Shown here: positions 23,101 to 34,218 of the stretch, in pieces | Numbering within the stretch: position 1 is the stretch's first letter | How the letters are laid out: each line of letters starts with the position of its first letter | NCBI RefSeq assembly: GCF_026745355.1 | Contig: NC_079209.1 | Span: 36,024,200 to 36,088,199, forward strand | Length of the DNA: 64,000 bases | Origin: Beta vulgaris subsp. vulgaris | Lineage: Eukaryota > Streptophyta > Magnoliopsida > Caryophyllales > Amaranthaceae | Direction: 5' to 3' | Translations under genes and position numbers: made by a program | Notes under the pieces: generated by a model | Seen by the model: only the letters and a program-made list of their open reading frames with translations | The model's database searches: none | Told to the model about the DNA's origin: nothing

Positions 23101-24640
23101 GCTTTAAATAGTAAAGCATATAGAGTTTACAACAAAAGAACAATGTGTGTTGAGGAAAGTGTCCATATTATTTTCGATGAAACTAACTCCATGCAGGAAC
23201 AAAGTCATGGAAATGACTTTGAAATAGGACTGACTCATTCTGAAGAGTCAGTGAACCTTGATGAGGAACTAACACCTGCAAGTACCGACAAAAAGCATAT
23301 TCCTGAAGAAGAGATAAATGTTCCTGATCCTGTCATTCAGGAGGAACAGGCAGAAGAAATTCATCCAGTTAATGAAATAACTGAAGATCCTCAAACTGAA
23401 GGAGCAGAGACAAGAAGATTTGAACCAAGACCATGGAAACACCTGAAATCCCATCCCTTGGATTTGATCGTAAGTGATATTGAAAAGGGAACTCAGACGA
23501 GATCCCAACTTAAAAATTTTTGTGCTTTCCAAACCTTTTTGTCCATGACAGAACCTCGAGATACAATGATGCCTTTCTAGAGTCTGATTGGATCAATACC
23601 ATGCAAAAGGAACTGAATAAGTTCCAGAGGAACAAGGTCTGGCATCTTGAGACCAAGCCTAAAAACCAAAAGGTAATTGGGCTGAAATGGGTCTTCAGAA
23701 ACAAGCTGGATGAGCATGGAACAGTCATAAGTAACAAAGCCAGACTCGTAGCAAAAGGGTACAATCAACAAGAAGGTATTGATTTGATGAAACTTTGCTC
23801 CTGTAGCTAGAATAGAAGCAATACGAATTTTGATTTTTGCTGCATTCATGGGTTTTAGGTTGTACCAAATGGACGTCAAATGTGCCTTTTTAAATGGGTA
23901 TTTAATAGAAGACGTCTATGTGGAACAACCTCCTGGATATGAAAACCCCGATCTTCCTAACCATGTTTCTAACCTAGATAAAGCTCTTTATGGGCTGAAG
24001 CAAGCTCCTAGATCATGGTATGAAAGACTCTCAAAATTTTTACTTTCTAATGATTTTGTAAGAGGAAAAGTTGATAGAACCCTGTTCCTTAGATCTAAAG
24101 GAACATACATTCTAGTGGTTCAGATTTATGTGGATGATATAATCTTTGGTGCAACTAACGAATCTCTTTGTAAGGAATTTGCTGAGTTAATGCGTAGTGA
24201 ATTTGAAATGAGCATGATGGGAGAATTAAACTTCTTTCTCGGCTTGCAAATCAAGCAAACTAAAAGAGGAACAATGATCCATCAGCAAAAATATGTGAAG
24301 GAGTTATTGAAAAAATATGGGCTGGATCAAGCAAAAACCAACCATACTCCAATAGGAACAGGAACAAGGTTAGATGAGGATCCAAGTGGTAAGTCCATAG
24401 AGAAACTCTACAGAGGTATGATTAGACCCTTACTTTATCTAAATGCTAGTAAACCTGATATTTCCTTTAGTGTTGGTTTATGTGCTAGATTCCAATCAAA
24501 TCCTATGGAATCTCATTTGACATCTGTCAAAAGGATCCTTAGATATTTGAAAGGAAGTGATGATCTTTGCTTATTCTATCCTCGAAGTGACATCTTTGAT
24601 CTAGTTAGCTACTCTATGCTGACTATGCTGGAGACTTGGT
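23101..24640 (+). pseudogene. Copia reverse transcriptase remnant
   Basis: A linker (23143-23580) rich in Glu/Pro leads into RT: VIGLKWVFRNKLDEHG and ARLVAKGYNQQEGID (23690-23790). After a frameshift come [15 protein letters not shown] (first catalytic Asp), [13 protein letters not shown] and [11 protein letters not shown], with the YVDD box at 24127-24138. Then come [12 protein letters not shown] and GMIRPLLYL. The 23830-24642 frame is open for 270 residues. Frame breaks at about 23578 and 23790 inactivate the gene. Confidence 0.9.
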
Positions 24641-25020
24641 GAATCTAAAAGCACTTCAGGTATTGCCCAGTTCCTAGGATCAAGCTTAGTTTCTTAGGAG
24701 CTCAAAGAAGAAAACACTGTTGCTCTTTCAACAGCCGAAGCTGAGTATGTGGCAGGCTGCATGCTGTTCTCAGGTATTATGGATCAAAAATGGTACGTGA
24801 CTTTGGCATAAAATTTAATGTGTTCCTATACTCTGTGATAATACTAGTGCCATATGCATTTCCAAGGATCAGTTCATCACTTAGGGTCAAGCATATTCAC
24901 TTCGTCATCATTTCTTAAAAGACAATGTAGAAAAGGATTAGTCAAAGTTGATTTTTGTCCAACTGAAAATCAAATAGGCACATATTGACTAAACCTCTCT
25001 CTAGGGACAGGTTTGAAAAG
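24600..25020 (+). pseudogene. Copia RNase H remnant
   Basis: Following RT in other frames are DYAGD-like, STSGIAQFLGSSLVS, and NTVALSTAEAEYVAGC (about 24715-24762). The last is the copia RNase H block with the catalytic Glu. Stops and frameshifts are frequent. RNase H removes the RNA strand during reverse transcription. Confidence 0.78.
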
Positions 25021-25605
25021 TACGTTTGGAACTAGGAATGATAAGAATTGTTTGAATGTACCAATGATGTTAATTCGCCAAGAATTGTTTCTTACTAAGT
25101 ATGCCCTGCAACTTTCATGAATAAATTTCATACACCTAGGGTAAGTATAAGGAGGACTCACATTTGTCTTTGAATATTACCCTTATTGTCCTTGCACATA
25201 ATTTGGTACGTAAGTAGTTTGTACATAATGGACAAATTTAATTATATCCAAGAGTAATTTTTCCTTTTTCTATTTTTTTTCTTGTCTTAATTTTTCCTAC
25301 AAAATTCCTTGATTATTCTTTTTTCTATCTCTCCTAAATTATGTACATAAATGCGTTAACATGTATTATGGCCACAATTGCAAGTTCGGTTAATCTGAGT
25401 TAAAAGAAGAAATTTCATTAAATTTTTCCGAAAACCCCATAAACCGTTTCATTTGACATACCCTTTCATTTACTTTCACACGACTTCATCATTGCTTTTA
25501 AACCCCAACCCATCACATCATTGACCCCTCGCAACTCCCTACTCTCACATCAATTCATCTCTCTCTCATCTCTCATCTTCAACCTCTCTCCAAAACCTTT
25601 TCACC
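25021..25605. other. Spacer between copia pol and the third gene
   Basis: AT-rich noncoding sequence. The part from 25500 is C/T-rich with CATCTCTCATC-type repeats and looks like a leader before the env-like gene. No further gene seen. Confidence 0.55.
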
Positions 25606-26945
25606 ATGTCTTCCCACAGCAAAAATTCTGGTGATCAAGAAAACTTTCCAAGGGAGAAAACACCATCACTTGACGACATTAGCGCTCAAGAATCATCAAA
25701 AAAATAAAAGAAGATTCAACTGGGTCAGAAGTCGAATCCTCTACCCCTGTCTCTCTCTCTCCTAAACAAGAAGAAAGTGAAAATGAAGTGGAAAGTGAAC
25801 AAGAAAAGGAAATTACTATTCCTACGAAGAGAGGTAAGAAAACAAAATCATCCCAATTTCTTGTGGGTTTTTGTACTGATGTTACATGGTGCAAAAAGTC
25901 CAAATGGATGGAACTGTTGAACATTTTAAAAATTTCAAAAATGGTGGAAAATTGTTAGTTTAGATGATGGTTTATATGAAAAAGAAATGCGTGATTTTTG
26001 TTCCAGTTTTAGCATCACTGAGGGAGTCTGTGTGACTGTTGTAAATGGCAGTGTTGTCACCATAACTGAGAAGAAGTTGGGGGAGTGGTTTGAAGTTCCA
26101 ATTGAGGGTTATAAAGAGTATGTTAAGGTTAGAGCAAAACTTAATATCAATGGAGTCTCAAATGACAAAGTTCTTGCTTTTTTTAATGGAAATCCGAATG
26201 CATTGTCTCTAGATCAAAAAGAACTTTCCCCCTTCCATAAACTATTATTTTAATTTGTGTGGCGTTTTATCTTACCCCGCTCTTCAAAAAGAACCCAGGC
26301 TAGTTTAATGGATCTCTCCATTATGTACATACTGCCTTGCCAAGAACATCAAAATCAACCTCCCTTGTTTGATAATTTCTCATTTATCTCATTGCATTAC
26401 TCATAATACAAAAGTTGGCTATGGAAACCTTCTCTCTACCATCTTCAACAATTGCAAAGTAAAATTGTCTGCCAGTCCCTCCTTCTGTCTTGAACTTGAA
26501 AATTACCTAACCAAGGACGATCGAAGAAACACCTGTTAAGGTGGAAATGGGTGGTAAGAGGAAACTGGGTGAAGAGGGAGTTCCTAGTGGGTCCGTGAGG
26601 AAGAGTCAACGAATTGCTGGGTCCAAGTCTCTGAAGGAGCAGGATCAAGGTGAAGCTGTGTTAATTCACCTAGACTCGGATCCAGTTCCTTCCACAATTG
26701 TTGATTTCCCTTTGCTGTCTACCACTGGACTCAACAGAATGCTCCGAGAAATTCAAGACTCTCTAACTCTCCTGCACACAAGGATCAATGTCATAGAGGC
26801 CACTGTCTCTACTCTGGATTCTCAGCAGCAACAACAACTGGTGGCCAATAAGCAACCTGATACGGTGATCAGGAACAGAGTAGATGGTGTCGTCTCCGAA
26901 ATTGATTCTATGGTCACCAACCTCTTTAAACGCCCCAAGCCCTAA
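25606..26945 (+). pseudogene. SIRE-type env-like third gene, broken
   Basis: A third gene between pol and the 3' LTR is characteristic of the SIRE copia lineage; its product is called env-like, and its role is unproven. The start MSSHSKNSGDQENF (25606) runs into a stop after about 33 codons. An acidic Ser/Glu-rich part follows in another frame, then an open segment 25987-26253 (MRDFCSSFSITEG, LGEWFEVP) resembling plant transposon-protein domains. The last part (26541-26945) is Lys/Arg-rich at its start (KRKLGEEG, RKSQRIAG) and Gln-rich near its end, with heptad-like Leu spacing (MLREIQDSLTLLHTRI) suggesting a coiled coil. I see no clear signal peptide or membrane span. Breaks lie near 25705, 26251 and 26400. 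Confidence 0.65.
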
Positions 26946-27485
26946 TTTCTTTTTAGCTTTGCAAATTTGGACAAGTTTTTGTGGCTGTAATATTTGTTAA
27001 ACAATCTCTTTTTCTGTTATCTCTTTATGTGTCCTTTTGAGACACATGAAGCACTTTAATCTCTACTATTTTCAGTTTACTCTTGTGCTCTGCATATTGA
27101 TTATTATCTGTTGTCCATATTGCTGCTTTCTACTTTTCGTTTTTTTTGTGTTTCGGTGGCTAATATTATAAGATACATGTTTGAGCTACTTACTTGCTGC
27201 CTAGACTGTTGACTCTATAGTGTTGCAGGTTCATCCCTTAGTTTTGATAATGACAAAAAGGGGAAGAGATGTTATTGGCATAAGTAAAAAAAAAACTCCT
27301 TAGTTCCTATGCATGTTTTTCTCATTCCTGTTCCCAGTAGATCCTGATCTTGTTCCTAGTCCTAGTTGAGTCTAGGTACTTAAGTTGTGTGTTATTTTTT
27401 TTTCCTGTTTTTATTTTTGCTAAAAACGAAAAAAAATGAATTTTTTTTTTACCAATTATTTGCCATCATCAAAAAGGGGGAATAT
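26946..27485 (+). other. Copia 3' untranslated region and polypurine tract
   Basis: T-rich noncoding sequence ending in AAAAAGGGGGAATAT (27471-27485), the polypurine tract next to the 3' LTR start. Confidence 0.75.
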
Positions 27486-28672
27486 TGTTGTATTCACTAT
27501 TTTGATGATGACAAATAATTATCTTTGATTAATTTAGTTTCTTTTATTTTATCTTTGATTAGTTTAGTTTCTTTTATTTCGTGTGTTATTAGATTTATTT
27601 ATTTTATTTCGTGTTATTAGGTTTATCTGTTTTTGTTTTATTTTATCTTATAATCTAGATTTGTAATTTTCTCTTAGGTTTATTATTTTATATCACAAAT
27701 ATTATGTTTAATAACTTATGGAGAATTGATTGGGAGTTTAATCAAAAATTAAGTTGTTAACTTTATTTGTCTTTGTGACCAATGATTAATTTTATGGACG
27801 TTAATTTGTGAAAATATATGAATCCATGATGCTCTTGGAAGTTAGTATATGCGCAGGAATTGAATTAGTTATTTGATGAGAAGCTTTCGAAGGGACTAAC
27901 TTCCAGCACTTAAAAAGGAGGGTTGTTGAAGTAGTTCCAAGATTTTAGGAATTACAACAACCCACAACAGCCCACCTACTTCTAAGGTGTGTGATCGTGA
28001 CTGAAGATCCGGAACCACAACAGCATAACTCCAACGGATTCACCAACGGCTCGAAAGTGGATGAGTGAGCCTGAAATTCAGCTCCCACTATGTTCGTGGA
28101 GAAGATCGTGGGGAAATTTGTCATCTACAAATAGTTGTGTGTAACGAACTTAATAGTTAAGCTTTCAGAATGTTATTGTAATATTTTCTGTGAAAGTGTT
28201 TTCGGTTTTATCTCTTCTATCATTATTATTCACTGTATTAGAGATTGGGTTGTGTGAAACAAAATCTGTAATCATTTCGAGAGAAAAAGAGAAAGAGAAA
28301 GAAAAGAGAGAAAAGAAAGACTTCGAGTGAAGTCAAGAGAGAAAGTCATTTGTTCAGGGGGCAGAAGGTGACAGGGAACAAGTTCCTCGAGGAACAGAGA
28401 AGGTCCAAGACTAGGTTGTACAAAAGAGAGTCTTTTGGCCTAAGTATATTAAAGAGAATTGAGTCAAAATCCCTTGTGGTAAAGATTTTCCTTCCTATTG
28501 GGCCTAGGAAGTTTTCCTTGTAAAAATTCTCGTGTTCTTATTTCTTTCAAGTTTATGTACTTATCTCTTTCTTAGATAAAGATTCTTTTATTTCGCAAAA
28601 AGTTAGAAAATCTCCCCAACTACAATTCACCCCCCCTCTTGTAGTTGCTCAAGTGTTTGTACTCGACTAACA
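27486..28672 (+). repeat. Copia 3' LTR
   Basis: 1187 bp, matching the 5' LTR. It carries a tandem duplication of about 30 bp near its start (TATCTTTGATTAxTTTAGTT repeated at about 27514 and 27549). It ends at 28672, followed by the target duplication ATGTT. Confidence 0.92.
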
Positions 28673-29082
28673 ATGTTATTTTCTAATTATTATTTCACTA
28701 CTCTATAAGGACCGAGGGCCTCATTTGGTAAGTTGATATTTCTATACCTTTGAACGGTTAGTTGGTTGTTGGTTAGGCTCAAAAAATAAGAAAGATTGGA
28801 TTAAATATTGAATTAATTTTGGTTGTTAAGTTGTTTGATCACTTATCTAATCCTAAGATAAAAATGAAAGTTATGATTGTTTGATCATTGTATTATCGAT
28901 CTATGTTGCTTATGGGTCATAACAAGTAATAAATGGTAAATCATGTAAAGTGAAACGTGGATAGCAATAGCTTTAGACTTGTGTACGTATCAAGTGTTGG
29001 ACTAGTAGAGAATTGGAGTACACAGGTAGCCCATGGCTTTCCTAGAATAGAATTGATCATTGTTCCCCCTTTTTATTTTAAA

Positions 29083-29348
29083 CTAGTTATTAGGCCCGGG
29101 CTATTCCCCGGGTAAGAAAAAAAATTCATTTATTAATATAATACTTTATGATAATAACACTAAATATAACTTAGCCTAGTGGTTAAAACTTTAATATATG
29201 TAATTGAGGTCTTGGGATCAAACCCTATATTATACAATTTCTTAATTTTTTTTATTGTACATGGATTACATGAACTAAAACTCCCTAGGGAGAGCGCCAC
29301 GTGGCACAGTTTCTTGTTTTCGCACGGCTTTTAATATATTTGTATAGA
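29083..29348 (-). mobile_element. Short non-autonomous Helitron
   Basis: On the minus strand it begins TCTATACAAATATATTAAAAG, a typical plant Helitron 5' end preceded by host A. It ends with a GC-rich hairpin (CCCGGGGAATAGCCCGGG), a short spacer and CTAG, followed by host T. There is no target duplication. The empty site is visible in the Gy2 LTR near 60773 (TTTTTAATGGTTCCTCG), so the insertion between A and T is confirmed. Length 266 bp; no Rep/helicase. Confidence 0.88.
29172..29225 (+). other. tRNA-like A and B boxes inside the Helitron
   Basis: TAGCCTAGTGGTTAAAAC fits the Pol III A box. GGATCAAACCC (29215-29225) fits the B-box consensus GGWTCRANNCC exactly. The spacing of about 32 nt between the boxes is tRNA-like. 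No full cloverleaf, so it is probably a captured SINE/tRNA fragment. Confidence 0.55.
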
Positions 29349-30014
29349 TGTTCCTCGATATCGTAGGTCATGAGAATACGGAGTCCCGCCCGTATTTCGT
29401 CTTCCAAAGGGAAGACTTATTTTTAGTCAGACAACTCGTTCCACTGTCTATTTCATTTAAAGTAATTGAATCATTGGTAGTGAAGTTTAGTTCAGTAAGA
29501 GTTATCTGCAAGATTATTATATTATTATTCATTACTGTTCTTATGCAGTAGTATCATGTTAAGTTTGCTTCTTTATATATTATGTAGTACTCAGCTTTGC
29601 TGATTACGTGGTTTTGTTTGTGTATGTTGATCATGACTATGCCTTTATTGATCCTGGATGACCCATTTTGGTGAGCAGTCTCTAGGGATCCATAGTGCAT
29701 TGTCCATCTACAGGTTTGAAGATGATGCATCATTGGGTTCAGGATTCGAGAGTTTGTGTAGTTTAATTATCGTACTTTGGATTTATACATTTTATAGTTC
29801 GGTTAGTTTTGAGTTGACTTTGACTTTTTTGTTGACTTTTGGAGTTGACTTTGTAGTTGTTTAAATTTTAAGTTTAAAGTTATTTATTATGTTTTCCGCT
29901 GCAAAATTCTGAATAAGCCGATATGTTATCACACAAGCGATAATGCTTTGATGATTCTCTAAGTTTTATAATTGAAAAGTATTTTGGAAAAGAGAGAATT
30001 AACGAGGTGTTACA

Positions 30015-31880
30015 AAAAGTGTAGAAGGAAGAATTATTCCTAACTAACAACGTCGAAAAAGCCAAGAGTTTGCCGGAAGAAGTCGAAATAAGTAAGCTTG
30101 AAACCCTCGAACAAACCCATATGACAAAGAGTGAAACTGATTCAATTCTTCGAATGCAATAAACAAACTATAACTTAGAATCCTTTCGAAGAGGTTTGGT
30201 GGAAGAAAGTAAAGATTCTGGAGAAGAAAAAGAAGGTATGAAATTTTCGAAAAACTCGAAAAGCCAGTGAAAATCGTGAAAGGTAGAAGATGAAGAAGTA
30301 AAAAAGGTAAGAAAAAGCGATTTCACTTTGTAATTGCGAAATTCGACGGCCACGATAAAAAGGCCCTTCAACTTTCCTCCTTGATAATGCACGCCAAGTG
30401 TCACCACTAGGCTAAACCTAATAAAAAAAAAGAGGGACAATGAGCGGGATTTCATAAAAAGGTAATGATTATACTTTTAAAAGTTTGTACTTCTCCCCTA
30501 GCCAATATGTGACAACAACGATAGAAATAGAAAATTCATCAACACGGAAAGTTTACTCGCATCCACAATGCAATATCTGACGGTCATGATGCTGGGGGGT
30601 TAGTTGTTTAGGTAGTGTCCTAAGTCTGCTCACGGACATACCATGTGTCCGACATGAAACTATTAGTAAGGATGGCAGGTGGGTACGATTTGGCGGGTTT
30701 CGCACTGCATCCGCCCCAGTTGGGGCGGGTATGGATATGACTTTGGTGTGTAGTTGGTGGGTATGGATACGAAAAGTCAAATCCGCCATGGGTAGTGGGT
30801 AGGTGGTGGATATGAGGTCACATCCGCCCCAAATCCGCCCGCCCCGCCCCATATCCGCCCGCCGTCCCATATCCATCCGCCCCGTATAATATTTACTAAT
30901 TTACCCTTTATAAAATAAAGAATTATGTTCATAAATCTAAAAAGATGATGGAGATAGAAGATTTAGAGGATGAAAGTAAAGTTGAATTGACTGATGTTTC
31001 TTGAGATTTATTAGTAACAATGAAACTGTATTGTATAATTGTATTTGTTTGTTAGTGTTTTGTGAGCTTTGTATTGTCATTTGGAACAATTTTCAACTGT
31101 TCTTGAGGTTGAACTACTGCACTTTATATATGGCAAAGAATGTGTACCTTTTTTTCTTTGAAATGGGTGTTTCTAATAATTAATTTATATAATAGGTTAT
31201 ATATAGAAATAATCAGGTGGGCAGGTGGAAATCCACTTGGGTGATGGGCGGGTATAAGTGGGTAATGGATATATCCACTTGGGTGGTGGAGCGGATGTGG
31301 GTATAGCCTTATACCCACGTGGGCGGAGGTGGATATGGAAACTTGTACTCGTCATGGTTGGCGGGCAGGTAGCGGGTATGGAAAATTTAGGTGGAGATGA
31401 GTGTGGATGTAGGGGTATCCGCATCTGCCCCGCCCATTTGCCATCCCTAACTATTAGGACGCGATCTCACCTAGGTGAACCAAACCACTCTTGATAAATG
31501 TTCGAGATGGCGCTCACGGCCACCGAGAAGGACAAAACAAGGGAATCTTCCCTCCAATCAAACTCATATCAATCGCACAAGTGTCAAAGGATTATGCATC
31601 CTGTCAGATGAACAGTACACCTATAAATAGCCAAATGGTACTATTCGGCGGGTACATTCTCTCACACGTAAAAAAACTTATCTCTCTCTGTAATTTGTCT
31701 CTCTAAATCCTTCACGGACATATACTGACTTAGGAGTTGGAGGGGGTTTCCTCTCATCCCCAATGGGTAGTTTACGTTTGTTCTCTTGCAGCCTTCCAGT
31801 CTCGGACGCCCTCAATCATTGACGGACATCTCAGAAGTCAACTCCGAAACATTTGTGATATCAAACTTACAACCTTTGTA
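30015..31880 (+). mobile_element. Possible Tat/Retand-type gypsy LTR fragment, split by a hAT
   Basis: After the Gy1 LTR the flank (30015-30480) is AG-rich and may be degraded retroelement coding or leader sequence. From about 30490 the text resembles Tat-type LTRs: TATA box CCTATAAATAGCC (about 31619), then CTGACTTAGGAGTTGGAGGG and a late CCGAAACATTTGTGATATC. No clean LTR ends or duplications were found. A hAT element at 30667-31449 interrupts it. Confidence 0.35.
30667..31449. mobile_element. hAT-type non-autonomous element (TAAGGATGGCA / TAGGGATGGCA tips)
   Basis: Perfect 8-bp duplications ACTATTAG flank it (30659-30666 and 31450-31457). The tips are TAAGGATGGCAGGTGGG and (reverse complement) TAGGGATGGCAAATGGG. 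Subterminal GGCGGGTATGGATATG-like repeats occur in opposite orientation at the two ends (30690-30890 and 31215-31440). No transposase in the 783 bp. Confidence 0.92.
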
Positions 31881-32392
31881 GTGACACACAAAATGTTGTT
31901 GCTGCAAATACAACAAAGAAACAAACAAATAATAAATTTCAATTCCCAAACAAAAAGTTATTCATGCACATTTATTCTTATAGGTATTCTATCTCTAATT
32001 GTTACAAAGTTCATATGAAACACACAGAGAAATGAAGAAAATGGCCAATAGTAGAATATAATCGTTTTCTTATGGCTAATCTCAATAATTCCTAAACTTC
32101 ATATATCAACTCTAATTTTATCACCTAATTAGTATGAAAATTATGAAAAGTCAATTCCATAGATATGGTAATAGAAATTTAATTAAATTAATTGTAAAAA
32201 AAGCCTAAAATAGAAGTAAACCATTAGATAGCATAACTTTCATAAACCCTATAATCGACTTCAAAATGTTAGTTTTTTTCTACTTTCCTCAAGGTTCGGT
32301 ATAAGATAATTGTTTTGATTAAAAGAGATGAAGGTGGAAATCAGGCATCTAACGTGTTCTTCTTTTTGGAGTAAAAGAGCAATATAATTTTT
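31881..32392. other. AT-rich intergenic sequence
   Basis: No gene, repeat or RNA feature recognised between the LTR-like fragment and the Mutator-like element. Confidence 0.6.
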
Positions 32393-33275
32393 GAGAACGT
32401 ATTGTGTCGGACTCGTCCGACCATAATCTTGGTCGGACGACTTTCAGGTGGTTCTAATTTTTTTTCAGGTAGTCTTCATTTTTTTTTCAGGTGGTTCCAA
32501 TTTTTTTTCAGGTAGTCTTCATTTTGTTTTCAGTTAATCTTCTTTGTTTTTCAGTGGGTTTTTGTGCTTCAGTTAGACTTACTTGGGTTTCAGTTGGTCT
32601 TTATTCTTTTTCAGGTAGTCTATATTTTTCTTCAGGTAGTCTTCATTTTGTTTCATTTAGTCCATTATTTCTTTCAGTTGGCCCATTATTTCTTTCACTT
32701 GGTCCAACTGAAAGAAAAGAAAGTCTAACTGAAAGAAAAGAAAGTCTAACTGAAAGAAAAGAAAGTCCAACTGAAAGAAAACAAAGACCAACTGAAAAGA
32801 AAACAAAACACTAACCTCTGCTTTCTCTCACTTTCTCCTTCTTCTTCATTCCTCTTAGAACTGAAAAAATTCAAAGCCCTGGTTTTCCTCCAAGCCATAT
32901 TCATCTTGCTTTACCATAATGCCATCCCTTCTTCCAGTAACAACATCATCAAAGACAGTTTACCATAATGCCATCCCTTCTTCCAGTATTGAATGAGAGA
33001 TTCCACTGTATTTCTTAAAGGATAGAGAATTTGTAAGCAAACTTACGAAAAGAAATATGAAGTACTGAAATTCGCGAAGAAATTCGACAATGCTCAATGA
33101 AACGAAATTTCCGATCGTTTTCGTCGTCGGTCGCCGGTCAATACCATCATCAAAGTTTTCGCCAACGACGAGATAAGACGAAGGTAGTAGCAGCGACATC
33201 AGTTGGGAGGAAAGAGAGTATGGCATCAGTCCGACGGAACCTATTGGGTCAGACGATCTGATCCAATACTTTCAC
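32393..33275. mobile_element. Mutator-like non-autonomous element, copy 1
   Basis: Perfect 9-bp duplications ATAATTTTT flank it (32384-32392 and 33276-33284). The tips are GAGAACGTATTGTGTCGG and (reverse complement) GTGAAAGTATTGGATCAG, and they match the element at 55069-55749. The interior begins with repeated TTTCAGxTxGTC motifs (32447-32702) that recur inverted as GACxxACTGAAAG (32703-32806), making a large fold-back. A unit of about 29 bp (TTTACCATAATGCCATCCCT) is repeated at 32911 and 32960. No transposase. Confidence 0.9.
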
Positions 33276-34218
33276 ATAATTTTTTTACATGGTGTCATAT
33301 TACTATGATGAAGGAAGTAAAATGATCATTGACTTTGTTTTATTTAAGCAGGCTGAAGTTGACTGAAACATTCGTTACTAAACAGAAGTTTCAACGTATA
33401 TCGGAGTTAATCTTGGATACTTAAAATAAAACTAAATTAAAACCTCAAGCACTTAAAGTGAAAGTATTAAAACTCGAGATAGTCAATGTTAAATTTTGTC
33501 GAAGTTCGAGTATCACAGAGAAAATTTTCCTTTCCTATAATAATATGAAGTAGATTAGTAAAATGTAACTTTTGTAATGATACAAAAATCCTGAAAGGTG
33601 TATGTAGGTAATACTTGCAATTTGTGCATGCATATTTTACAGTGGCGCTATGATGAGGTTTTTGTTTCTTTGTGGGGATGTTTTTCTTTTCTGTCCAGTT
33701 GCGAGTTGTGGGTTCAATTTCAACCAACGTGGTTAGATCTGCCTGCTTCCCCAAATCTCTTTCTTTTTTTTTATTTTCTCTTCCCCACTCTTTCTCCCTC
33801 ACCAGTCACAGTATCCTCCTTAACTTTTCAAGCGGTTTTATTAACCCAAAAAAAAAGAAAAACACATCACAGCAACTAGGCTCAATGAAGATGAGGGTTA
33901 TATTAGAGTAACGCAAAAAAAAAGCTGATTGATGAAAAGCTGAAAGTTTTATTTTAAAGATAAAGTTCAGAAAGCTGGGAACCGAAAGATGTTGCCTTTT
34001 CCTTCTCCTCCATGTTCTCTCTCTTTCTCTCTTTTCCTTTCTCTCTCCTCCCAAATCTCTCCCAACTGAAACACACTACACTCATCATTAGATTTTAGAG
34101 TTAATACTACATCTCTTAACCTGTGACCTTTTTGTATCATATTATTCCACTAAACCCTTGAAATTAAAAACACATACAAACGATCAAAACAACAGCAAAA
34201 AAAAAAAACACCCCCCAA
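33276..34218. promoter_or_regulatory. Upstream region of the IDD gene
   Basis: It holds AT-rich sequence and a long pyrimidine tract at about 34000-34060 (TCTCTCTTTCTCTC), likely 5' leader. Two short upstream reading frames begin at ATGs 33989 (26 codons) and 34012 (28 codons) and end before 34219. Both would be in the leader if transcription starts upstream. No clear TATA box. Confidence 0.45.

Larger units (their letters stand above)
18898..28672 (+). mobile_element. Ty1/copia element, SIRE/Maximus-like, with both LTRs
   Basis: The two LTRs (18898-20052 and 27486-28672) both start TGTTGTATTC and end GACTA(G/A)CA. They are flanked by perfect 5-bp duplications ATGTT (18893-18897 and 28673-28677) within the Gy1 3' LTR. 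Order: primer site, gag with two zinc knuckles, protease, integrase, RT, RNase H, then a third env-like gene before the polypurine tract. Integrase before RT is diagnostic of copia. The extra third gene and the gag style suggest the SIRE lineage. Every gene has stops or frameshifts. Confidence 0.92.

Noticed and set aside
30015..30480. AG-rich, Glu/Lys-rich possible coding stretch (LPEEVEISKLETLEQ)
   Set aside because: Interrupted by several stops, no recognisable domain; mentioned only as possible retroelement relic.
31197..31494. Pro/His-rich and Gly-rich frames
   Set aside because: Translations of hAT subterminal repeats.
32491..32814. 107-residue frame with TERKESLTERKESLTERK repeats
   Set aside because: Direct translation of the ACTGAAAG fold-back repeats of the Mutator-like element.
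33640..33775. Possible SINE: TGGCGCTATGATGAGG (A-box-like), GGGTTCAATTTC (B-box-like) and a later T-run
   Set aside because: The box spacing is too long for a tRNA head (about 55-60 nt) and no flanking duplication was found; left as a weak suspicion.
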